A DNA stretch of 64,000 nt. Origin: Micromonospora coxensis. GTDB lineage: Bacteria > Actinomycetota > Actinomycetes > Mycobacteriales > Micromonosporaceae. A model generated the notes under the pieces. That model was not told where the DNA came from and did not search any database. It saw only the letters and a list, made by a program, of their open reading frames with translations. The stretch spans positions 4,402,001 to 4,466,000 of the forward strand of contig NZ_LT607753.1 in NCBI RefSeq assembly GCF_900090295.1. The letters are read 5' to 3'. Below, piece after piece: positions 12,419 to 21,141 of the stretch (its first letter is position 1; each line of letters opens with the position of its first letter). A program made the position numbers and the translations under genes.

Positions 12419-12439
12419 GGTATACACCGCGTATATACC
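12419..12439. promoter_or_regulatory. Probable PadR operator
   Basis: GGTATA (12419-12424) and TATACC (12434-12439) form an inverted repeat with a 9-base spacer, 20 bases upstream of the padR start. Its A+T-rich core stands out from the surroundings and contains further GTATAC/GTATAT steps. Autoregulatory PadR sites are usually of this kind (family knowledge); the assignment is inferred. Confidence 0.6.
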
Positions 12440-12488
12440 GGCGTTCGTCCATGGTCGTCTCCCGCACGGGCGTCGGTAAGGTCGGGGG

Positions 12489-14108
12489 ATGGAGTCCTTC
12501 GTGCCCCTCGCCGAGCGGATCGTCGACGCCCTGCTGGAGAGCCGCCCCGGCCTCGCCACGTCGGCCGGCGACCACCGGTACGACGACCGCCTGCCCGACC
12601 TCTCCACCGAGGCGGTCGCCGCGGACCGGGCGATGCTGAGGGAGGCCGCCGACGCCCTCGCCGAGCTGGACGCCGACTCGCTCGACGTCGACGAGCAGGT
12701 CGACCACGCGCTGCTCGGCTCGTTCGTGGACCGGGCGCTCTTCGAGAGCGACGAGATCCGGGGGCACGAGTGGGACCCGCTGCGGCACAACCCCGGCCCG
12801 CTGCTGCACGCCCTGTTCGCCCGGCCGTACGCCCCGGTGGAGGAGCGGCTGGCCCACCTCGCCGGCCGGCTGGCGGCCGTACCGGATGCCCTGGCGACCG
12901 CGCGCGCGACGCTGCGGGACATGCCGCGCATCCATGCCGAGACGGCGGTCGGGCAGTTCACCGGCACGGCGGCGCTGATCCGCGACGAGCTGCCGGGGCT
13001 GCTCGCCCAGGCGCCCGCCCGCTACGACCGGGTGGAACCGGCGGCCACCGCGGCGATCGCCGCGCTGGAGGAGTTCGTGGCCTGGCTGCGGGCCGGTCTC
13101 GCCGCCGACTCCGGGCCGGGGCGTGACCCCCGGCTGGGGCGACGCCGCTGGGAGGCACGGCTCTGGCACACCCTCGACACCGAGCTGGGCGCGGCGGAGA
13201 TCCAGCGCCGGGCCTGGGCCAACCTGGAGCGGGTCACCGAGGAGATCCGGGCGGCGGCGGTCGAGCTGGTCGGTGGTCCCGGCGACGACGAGACGGTACG
13301 CCGGGCGCTGGACCTGCTCGCCGCCGAGCACCCGGACGACCACTCCATCGTGGACCTCGCCTCGGTCAGCCTGGACGAGGCGACCGACTTCGTCCGCGCC
13401 CACGACCTGGTCAGCCTGGTCGACGACCCGTGCGTGATCCAGGAGATGCCGGAGTTCGCCCGGGGCGTCGCGGTCGCCTACTGCGACTCGCCCGGCCCGC
13501 TGGAGACGGCGAACCTGCCCACCTTCTACTGCATCGCCCCCACCCCGGCCGAGTGGCCCGCGCACCGGGTCGAGTCGTTCTACCGCGAGTACAACGACCA
13601 CATGATCCGCAACCTGACGGTGCACGAGGCGATGCCGGGGCACTTCCTCCAGCTCGCCCACGCCCGCCGGTACGCCGGCCCGACCCGGGTCCGGCCGCTG
13701 ACCGAGTCCGGGGTGTTCATCGAGGGCTGGGCCGTGTACGCCGAGGAGCTGATGGTCGGCCTCGGCTTCGGCGGCCTGCCGGTGAAGTTGCAGCAGCTCA
13801 AGATGCAGCTGCGGATGACCATCAACGCGCTGCTCGACCAGCTCGTGCACGGCGAGGACCTGCCCGAGGCGGACGCGATGGCGCTGATGACCGGGCGGGG
13901 GTTCCAGGAGGAGGGCGAGGCGGCCGGCAAGTGGCGGCGGGCGCTGCTCACCTCCACCCAGCTCTCCACGTACTTCGTGGGGTGGAGCGAGATGGCCGAC
14001 ATCGCCCGGTCCCGGCCGGACGGGGTGCCGGTGCGCGACTGGCACGACGCGATGCTGGCGCACGACTGCCCGCCGCCGCGTCACCTGCGGACCCTGCTCG
14101 GGATCTGA
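12489..14108 (+). CDS. DUF885 family zinc peptidase-like protein
   Basis: A 539-residue predicted cytoplasmic protein of family DUF885 (COG4805), related to M2/M32-type gluzincin peptidases. The zinc signature is seen as VHEAMPGHFLQLAH (about residue 378-391; HExxxxH form) with a distal EGWAVYAEELM (about 411), where the Glu is the usual third ligand. N-terminal helices carry PGLATSAGDHRYDDRLPDLS, a hallmark of the family. Length is normal for actinobacterial members. No signal peptide is visible. Substrates are not established; carboxypeptidase-like activity is a reasonable inference. It is transcribed divergently from padR and alone. Confidence 0.85.
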   Translation: MESFVPLAERIVDALLESRPGLATSAGDHRYDDRLPDLSTEAVAADRAMLREAADALAELDADSLDVDEQVDHALLGSFVDRALFESDEIRGHEWDPLRHNPGPLLHALFARPYAPVEERLAHLAGRLAAVPDALATARATLRDMPRIHAETAVGQFTGTAALIRDELPGLLAQAPARYDRVEPAATAAIAALEEFVAWLRAGLAADSGPGRDPRLGRRRWEARLWHTLDTELGAAEIQRRAWANLERVTEEIRAAAVELVGGPGDDETVRRALDLLAAEHPDDHSIVDLASVSLDEATDFVRAHDLVSLVDDPCVIQEMPEFARGVAVAYCDSPGPLETANLPTFYCIAPTPAEWPAHRVESFYREYNDHMIRNLTVHEAMPGHFLQLAHARRYAGPTRVRPLTESGVFIEGWAVYAEELMVGLGFGGLPVKLQQLKMQLRMTINALLDQLVHGEDLPEADAMALMTGRGFQEEGEAAGKWRRALLTSTQLSTYFVGWSEMADIARSRPDGVPVRDWHDAMLAHDCPPPRHLRTLLGI

Positions 14109-14133
14109 CCCCGCCGGCCGGCACCGCGCCGCG

Positions 14134-14158
14134 ACCCGGCGACCGAGGTCCGCCGGGT
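14134..14158. terminator. Possible weak hairpin between convergent DUF885 and nudC genes
   Basis: ACCCGGCG (14134-14141) can pair with CGCCGGGT (14151-14158), leaving a 9-base loop. It lies immediately before the nudC stop and may serve both genes, but the stem is only 8 bp. Confidence 0.4.
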
Positions 14159-14159
14159 G

Positions 14160-15041
14160 TCAGCGCCGCCCGGTCGCGGCGACCGCGTCGATCAGCCAGC
14201 GCGAGATGGAGTACGCCGGCGGCAGCTCCGCCGGCAGCGCGTCCAGCGGGAACCAGCGCGCCTGCACCAGTTCCTTCCCGTCGACCACCGGTTCGGCGGT
14301 GGGGTCGGCGACGGTGGCGGTGAAGCCGGCGAGCAGGGTGCCCGGCCCGGACATGGCCCAGGGCTGGCTGCCGAAGTAGGCGACCGACGCCAGGGTCAGG
14401 CCCACCTCCTCGGCGACCTCCCGGTGCACGGCCGCCTCCAGCGACTCGCCCGCCTCCAGGAATCCGGCGACCAGGGCCCACAGCCCGGTCGGCCCGTACG
14501 AGTGCCGGACCAGCAGCAGTTCGTCGGGGCGTCCGGCCGGGCCGGGGCGGGTGACGGCGGCCAGCACGGCGGCGGAGAGGGCGACCGGGACGTACAGGTC
14601 GCAGTCGGGGCAGCGGCGGGCCGTCTCGCCGGGCACGTCGGCCAGTTCGGCCCGGCAGGCCCCGCACCAGCGGTGGGTACGCCGCCAGGTGAGCACCGCC
14701 AGCGCCCGCCCGGCGACGGTGGCGTGCGGTTCGGGCAGCTCGGCGGCGAGGGCACGCCAGCTCCGCCAGTTCCCGCTCTCGTCCCGTGCCACCTCGGCGC
14801 CCCACGCGCGGACCCCGTCCACGGTGCCGAGCGGCACCCAGGACGTCTGCGCCGGCAGGTCCCCGACCCGGGCGAGGCTCCCGTCGGGCCGGGTGAGCAG
14901 GGCGCGCCCGGCCACCGGCAGCGCCAGGTCGTCCGGCGCGGGCGGGACACCGGCGTCGGCGCCCGGCAGGAAGCCCGGGACCGGGCGGGCCGGCTCGCCG
15001 GTTGCCGGCGCGGACGCCGCGTCGGTGGACGGTTCGGTCAC
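14160..15041 (-). CDS. nudC: NAD(+) diphosphatase / NAD-decapping Nudix hydrolase NudC
   Basis: A 293-residue Nudix enzyme that hydrolyses NAD(H) to NMN(H) and AMP and can remove NAD caps from RNA. Seen in order: an N-terminal domain (1-120), a zinc ribbon with CGAC and CPDC pairs (about 130-155), the Nudix box GFLEAGESLEAAVHREVAEEVG with all REUXEEXG residues, and the NudC signature SQPW shortly after. The usual PFP that follows SQPW is replaced here by AMSGPG. The start GTG 15041 overlaps the stop of the upstream lipoprotein gene as GTGA, so the two are translationally coupled. Confidence 0.9.
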   Translation of the reverse strand: MTEPSTDAASAPATGEPARPVPGFLPGADAGVPPAPDDLALPVAGRALLTRPDGSLARVGDLPAQTSWVPLGTVDGVRAWGAEVARDESGNWRSWRALAAELPEPHATVAGRALAVLTWRRTHRWCGACRAELADVPGETARRCPDCDLYVPVALSAAVLAAVTRPGPAGRPDELLLVRHSYGPTGLWALVAGFLEAGESLEAAVHREVAEEVGLTLASVAYFGSQPWAMSGPGTLLAGFTATVADPTAEPVVDGKELVQARWFPLDALPAELPPAYSISRWLIDAVAATGRR

Positions 15042-15730
15042 GGGGTGGCGGTGCGGCGGTCCACGACGCCCGCGCCCGCCGGCACCTCGAAGGCGGCCGG
15101 GTCGACCGACTCGGTGTAGCGGCTCAGGGTCACCTCGGTGGGGGCGCCGGCGAGGGTGCCGGAGAAGCTGCCGAGCACCCCTTCGGTGGTGACGCAGGTG
15201 GCGAAGTCGCCGGTGGAGCGCTTCACGTCGACGCAGGTGGCGTGGTGCCCGGCCACCGTGGTGTCGCTCTGCGTGATGACCGCGTCCGGGTCGAGGGCGG
15301 CGTCGGTGAGCAGACCCATCACCGCCGGCGGGGTGACCAGGCCGCGCTTCTCCGCCTCGGTCCAGACCAGCACCGAGGGCTTGCCGGCGGTCAGCTCCGG
15401 GGGCAGCACGGTGCAGGCGGTGCGGCCGGCCGTGGTCTCGCACCGGGTGACCGACTCCTGGGTGACGGTGATCTTGCCGTCCGGCCAGGTGTACGCCGAC
15501 CGCAGCGGCGTCTTCGTCTGGGCGACGGAGGCGGTCCGGCCGCCGGGGAGCTGGTACTCGGCGGCCCACGTGGCGGTGAGCGCGCCGTCCATCCGCGCGG
15601 CGAGGTCGTTGACGAGGTCGGAGTGGCCGAGTGCCCGACCGGCGTCGTCGAGGGTCTGACAGCCGGTGACCGTGAGCGACGCGATGACCGACACGGAGAG
15701 CATGCGGAGAGTGGTCGAGGCGGCGGGCAT
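15038..15730 (-). CDS. Predicted lipoprotein of unknown function
   Basis: A 230-residue exported lipoprotein. The ATG at 15730 gives a short signal peptide (MPAASTTLRMLSVSVIASL) and a lipobox VTGC. The mature part contains two probable disulphide-forming Cys pairs (TRCETTAGRTACTV and ATCVDVKRSTGDFATCV) and strand-rich segments such as TVAGHHATCVDV and SGTLAGAPTEVTLSRY, resembling LppX/LprG-like or generic actinobacterial lipoproteins, but I cannot place it in a named family. It precedes nudC with a 4-base overlap, an unusual pairing of an exported and a cytoplasmic protein. Divergent from eno. Confidence 0.75.
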   Translation of the reverse strand: MPAASTTLRMLSVSVIASLTVTGCQTLDDAGRALGHSDLVNDLAARMDGALTATWAAEYQLPGGRTASVAQTKTPLRSAYTWPDGKITVTQESVTRCETTAGRTACTVLPPELTAGKPSVLVWTEAEKRGLVTPPAVMGLLTDAALDPDAVITQSDTTVAGHHATCVDVKRSTGDFATCVTTEGVLGSFSGTLAGAPTEVTLSRYTESVDPAAFEVPAGAGVVDRRTATP

Positions 15731-15825
15731 GGCGACCAGCGTGGTCGATCGGGTCCACCGGACGCAAACCGGTTGCCGGTTGAGGGCCGAGAATCCGGGA
15801 ATGTCCGTACCGTCCGTCACGGTGA

Positions 15826-17247
<1,422 letters not shown>

Positions 17248-17281
17248 GAGACGCGAGAGGCCTCGGGGGAGGGGTGTGACG

Positions 17282-17902
17282 ATGCAGCAGCGCCGCACAC
17301 CGGGTGGCCAGCGCCCCGTCCGTCGACCGACCGGTCGGCCGGGCGGGGCCCGCGCCCGGGCTGCCGTCCGTGACGGTGGGGTCCGCGCCGAGCCGCGGGC
17401 CGGCGCCGCGCGGACCCGGGGCGCGGAGGGCGTACGCTCCGCGAACCGGCCCGCCGCCGCCCGGCGTACGGCGGCCGGCGGCACCATCAAGCGGCTGACC
17501 GCACCCCACCCCCGACGCTTCACCGGGCGGGCCACCGTGCTCTTCGCGGTGCTGATCGCGCTCGCCCTGGCGTACACCTATCCGGTCCGGGTCTACCTCG
17601 ACCAGCAGGTCGACATCGAGCGGATGGAGGCGTCCCAGGCCGCCCAGCGGCAGCGGATCTCCGACCTGTCGGCCGAGGCGGCGAAGTGGCAGGACAAGGA
17701 GTACATCAAGATCCAGGCTCGGGAGCGGTTCTACATGGTCCCGCCGGGCGAGGTGCCGGTGATCGTGCTGAACGACCCGGAGGGCGCCGCCCGGGACGCC
17801 GCCGCGGGCCGGCCGAAGGCCCCGCCGAAGACCCCGGATCCCTGGTACGACACCCTGTGGTCGAGCGTACGGGCGGCGGACGGCGACCAGCCCGAGCAGT
17901 GA
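17282..17902 (+). CDS. Septum formation initiator (FtsB/DivIC family) protein
   Basis: A 206-residue single-pass membrane protein. A basic, Arg/Gly/Ala-rich cytoplasmic tail of about 75 residues precedes one membrane helix (ATVLFAVLIALALAYTYPV) and a coiled coil (IERMEASQAAQRQRISDLSAEAAKWQDKEY cut by the family motif IKIQARERFYMVPPGE). The gene after eno in Actinobacteria encodes this protein, which acts in the FtsB-FtsL-FtsQ divisome complex. ATG 17282 is chosen because the GGGAGGGG block ends 7 bases upstream; GTG 17276 would be too close to it. Confidence 0.9.
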   Translation: MQQRRTPGGQRPVRRPTGRPGGARARAAVRDGGVRAEPRAGAARTRGAEGVRSANRPAAARRTAAGGTIKRLTAPHPRRFTGRATVLFAVLIALALAYTYPVRVYLDQQVDIERMEASQAAQRQRISDLSAEAAKWQDKEYIKIQARERFYMVPPGEVPVIVLNDPEGAARDAAAGRPKAPPKTPDPWYDTLWSSVRAADGDQPEQ

Positions 17903-17927
17903 GCAGCACCCGAGCACCGAACGAGAG

Positions 17928-18494
17928 ATGGGCACCGTGACTGTCGTACCACCGCAGGAGCCGGCGGCGGACTCCGTACCCCCGCCGCAGCGCGAACCGG
18001 CCACCGAGGCCGACCTGGCCGCGGTGGCCGCGCAGCTCGGACGCCCGCCGCGCGGCACCCGGGCGGTGGCCCACCGCTGCCCGTGCGGACTGCCCGACGT
18101 GGTGGAGACGACGCCCCGGCTGGCCGACGGCACCCCGTTCCCGACGCTGTTCTACCTGACCTGTCCCCGGGCGACCGCGGCGTGCAGCCGGCTGGAGTCG
18201 GCCGGGCTGATGAAGGAGATGGCCGACCGTCTCACCGAGGACCCGGAGCTGGCCGCCCGCTACCGGGCCGCGCACGAGGACTACCTCGCCCGGCGCGAGG
18301 CGATCGGCGAGGTCCCGGAGATCGCCGGCATCTCCGCCGGTGGCATGCCGGGACGGGTGAAGTGCCTGCACGTGCACCTGGGGCACGCGCTGGGCGCCGG
18401 GCCGGGGGTCAACCCGTTCGGCGACGAGACGTTGGCGCTGGTGGAGAAGTGGTGGTCCGCCGGCCCGTGTGTGGACGTCCCGGCGGCGGAGTGA
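17928..18494 (+). CDS. DUF501 domain-containing protein
   Basis: A 188-residue protein of family DUF501 (COG1507), of unknown biochemical function. Conserved segments: LGRPPRGTRAVAHRCPCGLPDVVETTPRL, then FPTLFYLTCPRATAACSRLESAGLM, and the C-terminal VKCLHVHLGHALG with NPFGDE. The clustered Cys and His residues (CPCG, CP, KCLHVH) look metal-binding. The gene sits between divIC-like and an acetyltransferase in the conserved eno-ppx neighbourhood; the gap to the next ATG is 2 bases. A GTG three codons downstream (17937) is an alternative start. Confidence 0.9.
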   Translation: MGTVTVVPPQEPAADSVPPPQREPATEADLAAVAAQLGRPPRGTRAVAHRCPCGLPDVVETTPRLADGTPFPTLFYLTCPRATAACSRLESAGLMKEMADRLTEDPELAARYRAAHEDYLARREAIGEVPEIAGISAGGMPGRVKCLHVHLGHALGAGPGVNPFGDETLALVEKWWSAGPCVDVPAAE

Positions 18495-18496
18495 CC

Positions 18497-19000
18497 ATGG
18501 ACGAGGTCGTCGTCCGGCGGGCCCGCACCGGCGACGTGCGGGGGATCCGGCGGCTGATCGACACGTACACCGACGACCGGCGGCTGCTCAGCAAGGCCAC
18601 CGTCACCCTCTACGAGGACGTGCAGGAGTTCCGGGTCGCGGTGACCGGCGACGGCGCCGTGGTCGGCTGCGGCGCGCTGCACGTGATGTGGGAGGACCTG
18701 GCCGAGATCCGTACCGTCGCGGTGGACCCGGCCTGCCGGGGCCGCAAGCTCGGTCACCGGATCGTCGGCGAGCTGATCGACGCGGCCCGCGAGCTGGGCG
18801 TGGCCCGGATCTTCGTGCTGACCTTCGAGACCCGGTTCTTCGGCGCGTTCGGCTTCACCGAGATCGACGGTGCGCCGGTGCCGCAGCCGGTCTACGAGCA
18901 GCTGCTCCGCTCGTACGACGAGGGTGTCGCCGAGTTCCTGGACCTGGAGCGGGTCAAGCCGAACACCCTGGGCAACACCCGGATGCTGCTGCGGCTGTAG
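18497..19000 (+). CDS. Amino-acid N-acetyltransferase (stand-alone ArgA-like GNAT)
   Basis: A 167-residue GNAT enzyme. The acetyl-CoA site motif is seen as VDPACRGRKLGHRIVGELI (about 85-105), with strand IRTVAV before it and ARIFVLTFETRFFGAFGF after. The opening VVVRRARTGDVRGIRRLIDTYTDDRRLL and KATVTLYEDVQEFRVA match the short actinobacterial ArgA-type N-acetylglutamate synthase, which starts arginine synthesis. Start ATG 18497 lies 2 bases after the DUF501 stop, so they are co-transcribed. Substrate assignment is from family resemblance only. Confidence 0.8.
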   Translation: MDEVVVRRARTGDVRGIRRLIDTYTDDRRLLSKATVTLYEDVQEFRVAVTGDGAVVGCGALHVMWEDLAEIRTVAVDPACRGRKLGHRIVGELIDAARELGVARIFVLTFETRFFGAFGFTEIDGAPVPQPVYEQLLRSYDEGVAEFLDLERVKPNTLGNTRMLLRL

Positions 19001-19036
19001 CGGTGGACCCCGCCCGGCTGCCGTAGGGTTGCTGCC

Positions 19037-19981
19037 GTGACGACGCGTGTGGCCGCCATCGACTGCGGGACCAACTCCATCCGTCTGCTGGTCGCCGACC
19101 TGCCCGAGGAGTCGGCGGGACCGCAGGCCCCGCTGGTCGACCTGACCCGCCGGATGGAGATCGTCCGGCTCGGCCAGGGCGTCGACCGGACCGGCCGGCT
19201 CGCCCCGGAGGCGATCGAACGGACCCGGGTGGCGCTCACCGACTACGCCGCCGAGATCGAGAAGCTCGGCGCGGAGCGGGTGCGGATGTGCGCCACGTCG
19301 GCCTCCCGGGACGCGTCCAACGCCGCTGACTTCCGGGCCATGGTGGAGCAGACCCTCGGCGTCGCGCCCGAGGTGGTCACCGGCGACGAGGAGGCCCGGC
19401 TCTCCTTCACCGGCGCGGTGCGCGGCCTGCCCGCCGACGCCGAGCCGCCGTACCTGGTGGTGGACATCGGGGGCGGCTCGACCGAGTTCGTCGTCGGCAC
19501 CCGCTCCGGCGGGGTGCAGGCGGCGATCTCGATGGACATCGGCTGCGTCCGGATGACCGAGCGGCACCTGCACGGCGATCCGCCGACCCTGGACGAGATC
19601 GCCGCCGCGCAGGCCGACATCGCGGTCGCGGTGGACCGCGCGCTGGAGGCCGTCCCCGGCCGCGAGGCGGCCACGCTGGTCGGCCTCGCCGGGTCGGTCA
19701 CCACCGTCGTCGCCATCGCCCAGGGCCTCACCGGGTACGACCCGGAGCGCATCCACCACGCCCGGGTGTCGTACGACGGGGTGGCCGAGGTGACCGCCGA
19801 CCTGCTGGCGAAGTCGCGCGAGCAGCGGCTGGCCATCCCGGTGATGCACCCGGGCCGGGCCGACGTGATCGGGGCGGGCGCGCTGGTGCTGCGGGTCATC
19901 ATGGAGCGGGCCGGGATGTCCTCGGTGATCGCCTCCGAGCACGACATCCTCGACGGCATCGCCTGGAGCCTCGCCGCGTAG
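19037..19981 (+). CDS. ppx: Exopolyphosphatase / guanosine pentaphosphate phosphatase (Ppx/GppA)
   Basis: A 314-residue member of the ASKHA fold. Visible motifs: phosphate-1 VAAIDCGTNSIRLLVAD, the LGQGVDRTGRL segment, ATSASRDASNAADF, phosphate-2 VVDIGGGSTEFV, and the adenosine-like GLAGSVTTVVAI. It hydrolyses terminal phosphate of polyphosphate and/or pppGpp. At about 314 residues it is the short two-domain form, like M. tuberculosis Rv1026, lacking the HD domain of E. coli Ppx. Start GTG 19037. It ends the eno block. Confidence 0.93.
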   Translation: MTTRVAAIDCGTNSIRLLVADLPEESAGPQAPLVDLTRRMEIVRLGQGVDRTGRLAPEAIERTRVALTDYAAEIEKLGAERVRMCATSASRDASNAADFRAMVEQTLGVAPEVVTGDEEARLSFTGAVRGLPADAEPPYLVVDIGGGSTEFVVGTRSGGVQAAISMDIGCVRMTERHLHGDPPTLDEIAAAQADIAVAVDRALEAVPGREAATLVGLAGSVTTVVAIAQGLTGYDPERIHHARVSYDGVAEVTADLLAKSREQRLAIPVMHPGRADVIGAGALVLRVIMERAGMSSVIASEHDILDGIAWSLAA

Positions 19982-20025
19982 CAGTGGGTGCCGGGGGCGT
20001 GGCTCGCCCGGAATGTCGCAGGTGT

Positions 20026-20343
20026 TCAGGCGATGGCGGCGATGTCCCCGTCATCGAAGTAGATGGCCTGGTGGAGGCGACCGCCGAGCGCGGCAGCGAA
20101 CCGGGCCACGACGTCCTGACCCGAGATCCTGCCCTGCTCGATCTGGGACACCCGGCCCTTGGTGACGCCCATCCGGTCGGCGACCTGCTGCTGGGTCAGG
20201 CCTCGGGCCCGTCGTACCTCGGCCAGGCGATGCCCGATGACCTCGGCGAGGAGTTCCTGCTTGCCCGCCTCGACCGCGTCTTCGCCACCGGCGCGTGCGA
20301 CGTGCTCGGCGCGGATGTCCCTCCAACGCGAGTAGTCGCTCAT
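20026..20343 (-). CDS. XRE-family antitoxin (HigA-like)
   Basis: A 105-residue DNA-binding protein. An N-terminal helical stretch (1-35) is followed by a Cro/C1 helix-turn-helix (about 38-92: GHRLAEVRRARGLTQQQVADRMGVTKGRVSQIEQ is the region, with recognition helix VTKGRVSQIE), then a short strand-rich tail. It begins with ATG 20343, which overlaps the toxin stop as ATGA. Toxin-first order with a C-terminal-operon XRE protein is the HigBA arrangement. It probably neutralises the toxin and represses the operon through the palindrome at 20713-20730. Confidence 0.88.
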   Translation of the reverse strand: MSDYSRWRDIRAEHVARAGGEDAVEAGKQELLAEVIGHRLAEVRRARGLTQQQVADRMGVTKGRVSQIEQGRISGQDVVARFAAALGGRLHQAIYFDDGDIAAIA

Positions 20344-20705
20344 CCTGCTTCCCCCTCCTGCTGTGCCCGTTCCTTGAGATACAGCTCGTAGCGGTGTTCG
20401 GCCAGCGGAATGGCCTCGCGGTACCAAGCATTCCACTGCCCGGCCTTGTCGCCTGCGACGAGCAGGATGCTCGAACGCCAGGGGTCGAACGCGAAGAGGA
20501 TGCGAATCGTCCCCGGCCGTAGCTCCTTCAGGTTTGCGACGGAGGACCCGTGGATGGTGTCGACCAGAGGCATGCCCAGCGCAGGCCCGGCCTCGGCCAG
20601 CAGGTCGATGGCTTGGACGACACGGGCGTGGTCGGCGTCGTCCAGGCATGCCAGCCAGTCCCGCACCTCGTCAACGAGGTAGATGTCCCACTCGTCTCCG
20701 TGCAC
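20340..20705 (-). CDS. RelE/ParE-superfamily toxin (HigB / phage Gp49-like)
   Basis: A 121-residue protein from GTG 20705. The core LVDEVRDWLACLDDADHARVVQAIDLLAEAGPALGMPLVDTI is followed by SSVANLKELRPGTIRILFAFDPWRSSILLVAGDKAGQWNAWYREAIPLAEHRYE, the pattern of HigB/Gp49-like toxins: a helix pair, the strand with KELR and RILFAFDP, then the basic WYREAI helix. Family members are ribosome-dependent mRNA endonucleases. An upstream extension is possible but would cross the operator. A -10-like TATACT on the minus strand (20716-20711) ends 5 bases before the GTG, so the mRNA may be leaderless. Confidence 0.88.
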   Translation of the reverse strand: MHGDEWDIYLVDEVRDWLACLDDADHARVVQAIDLLAEAGPALGMPLVDTIHGSSVANLKELRPGTIRILFAFDPWRSSILLVAGDKAGQWNAWYREAIPLAEHRYELYLKERAQQEGEAG

Positions 20706-20712
20706 CGAGCAA

Positions 20713-20730
20713 GTATAGCGATCGCTATAC
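20713..20730. promoter_or_regulatory. Perfect 18-bp palindrome, probable toxin-antitoxin operator
   Basis: GTATAGCGATCGCTATAC is perfectly self-complementary and lies 8 bases upstream of the toxin start. It overlaps the probable -10 element, so a bound antitoxin dimer would block transcription. The A+T-rich ends contrast with the surrounding DNA. Confidence 0.8.
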
Positions 20731-20771
20731 CTCGGTGGGCTCGTCCGTGACGGCGCGTCGCTACCGTGTTC

Positions 20772-20807
20772 TTGACGGTACTTCGCACTGCGCAGTAGTG
20801 TGCGAAG
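20772..20807 (+). promoter_or_regulatory. Promoter with overlapping PadR operator
   Basis: TTGACG (20772-20777) and TAGTGT (20796-20801) are spaced by 18 bases and fit a housekeeping promoter; the GTG start at 20809 lies 7 bases after the -10, which implies a leaderless transcript. CTTCGCAC (20781-20788) and GTGCGAAG (20800-20807) form an inverted repeat covering the spacer and -10, with the 10-bp palindrome ACTGCGCAGT (20787-20796) between them. A regulator bound here would exclude RNA polymerase. Confidence 0.7.
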
Positions 20808-20808
20808 C

Positions 20809-21141
20809 GTGGATACCACACAACTACTGAAGGGTGTCCTGGACCTGGCCGTCCTCGCCGTGCTGCGCGACGAGGACGGCTACGGCTACGACATCCTGCG
20901 CCGGCTGCGCGAGGCCGGGTTGGAGGAGGTCGGCGACGCCTCCGTCTACGGCACCCTGCGCCGGCTCTTCGCCGCCGGCCTGCTGACCACGTACGTGGTG
21001 CCGAGCGAGTCCGGCCCGCACCGCAAGTACTACGCGCTCAACGCCGCCGGCCGGGACCAGCTCACCCGCTCCGGCAAGACCTGGCGCTCGTTCGCCACCA
21101 CGATGGACAGGCTGCTCGACGATCGGGGGATGGCGGCATGA
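20809..21141 (+). CDS. PadR-family regulator paired with a HAAS protein
   Basis: A 110-residue short PadR protein (MDTTQLLKGVLDLAVLAVLRDEDGYGYDI; wing region DASVYGTLRRLFAAGLLTTYVV). This PadR-s subfamily consists of the winged helix plus one dimerisation helix. GTG 20809 is chosen because it fits a leaderless start 7 bases after TAGTGT and gives the canonical N-terminus. The stop overlaps the next start as ATGA. Short PadR proteins are often encoded directly before HAAS-domain membrane proteins, as here, and the two probably act together in sensing a membrane signal. Confidence 0.9.
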   Translation: MDTTQLLKGVLDLAVLAVLRDEDGYGYDILRRLREAGLEEVGDASVYGTLRRLFAAGLLTTYVVPSESGPHRKYYALNAAGRDQLTRSGKTWRSFATTMDRLLDDRGMAA

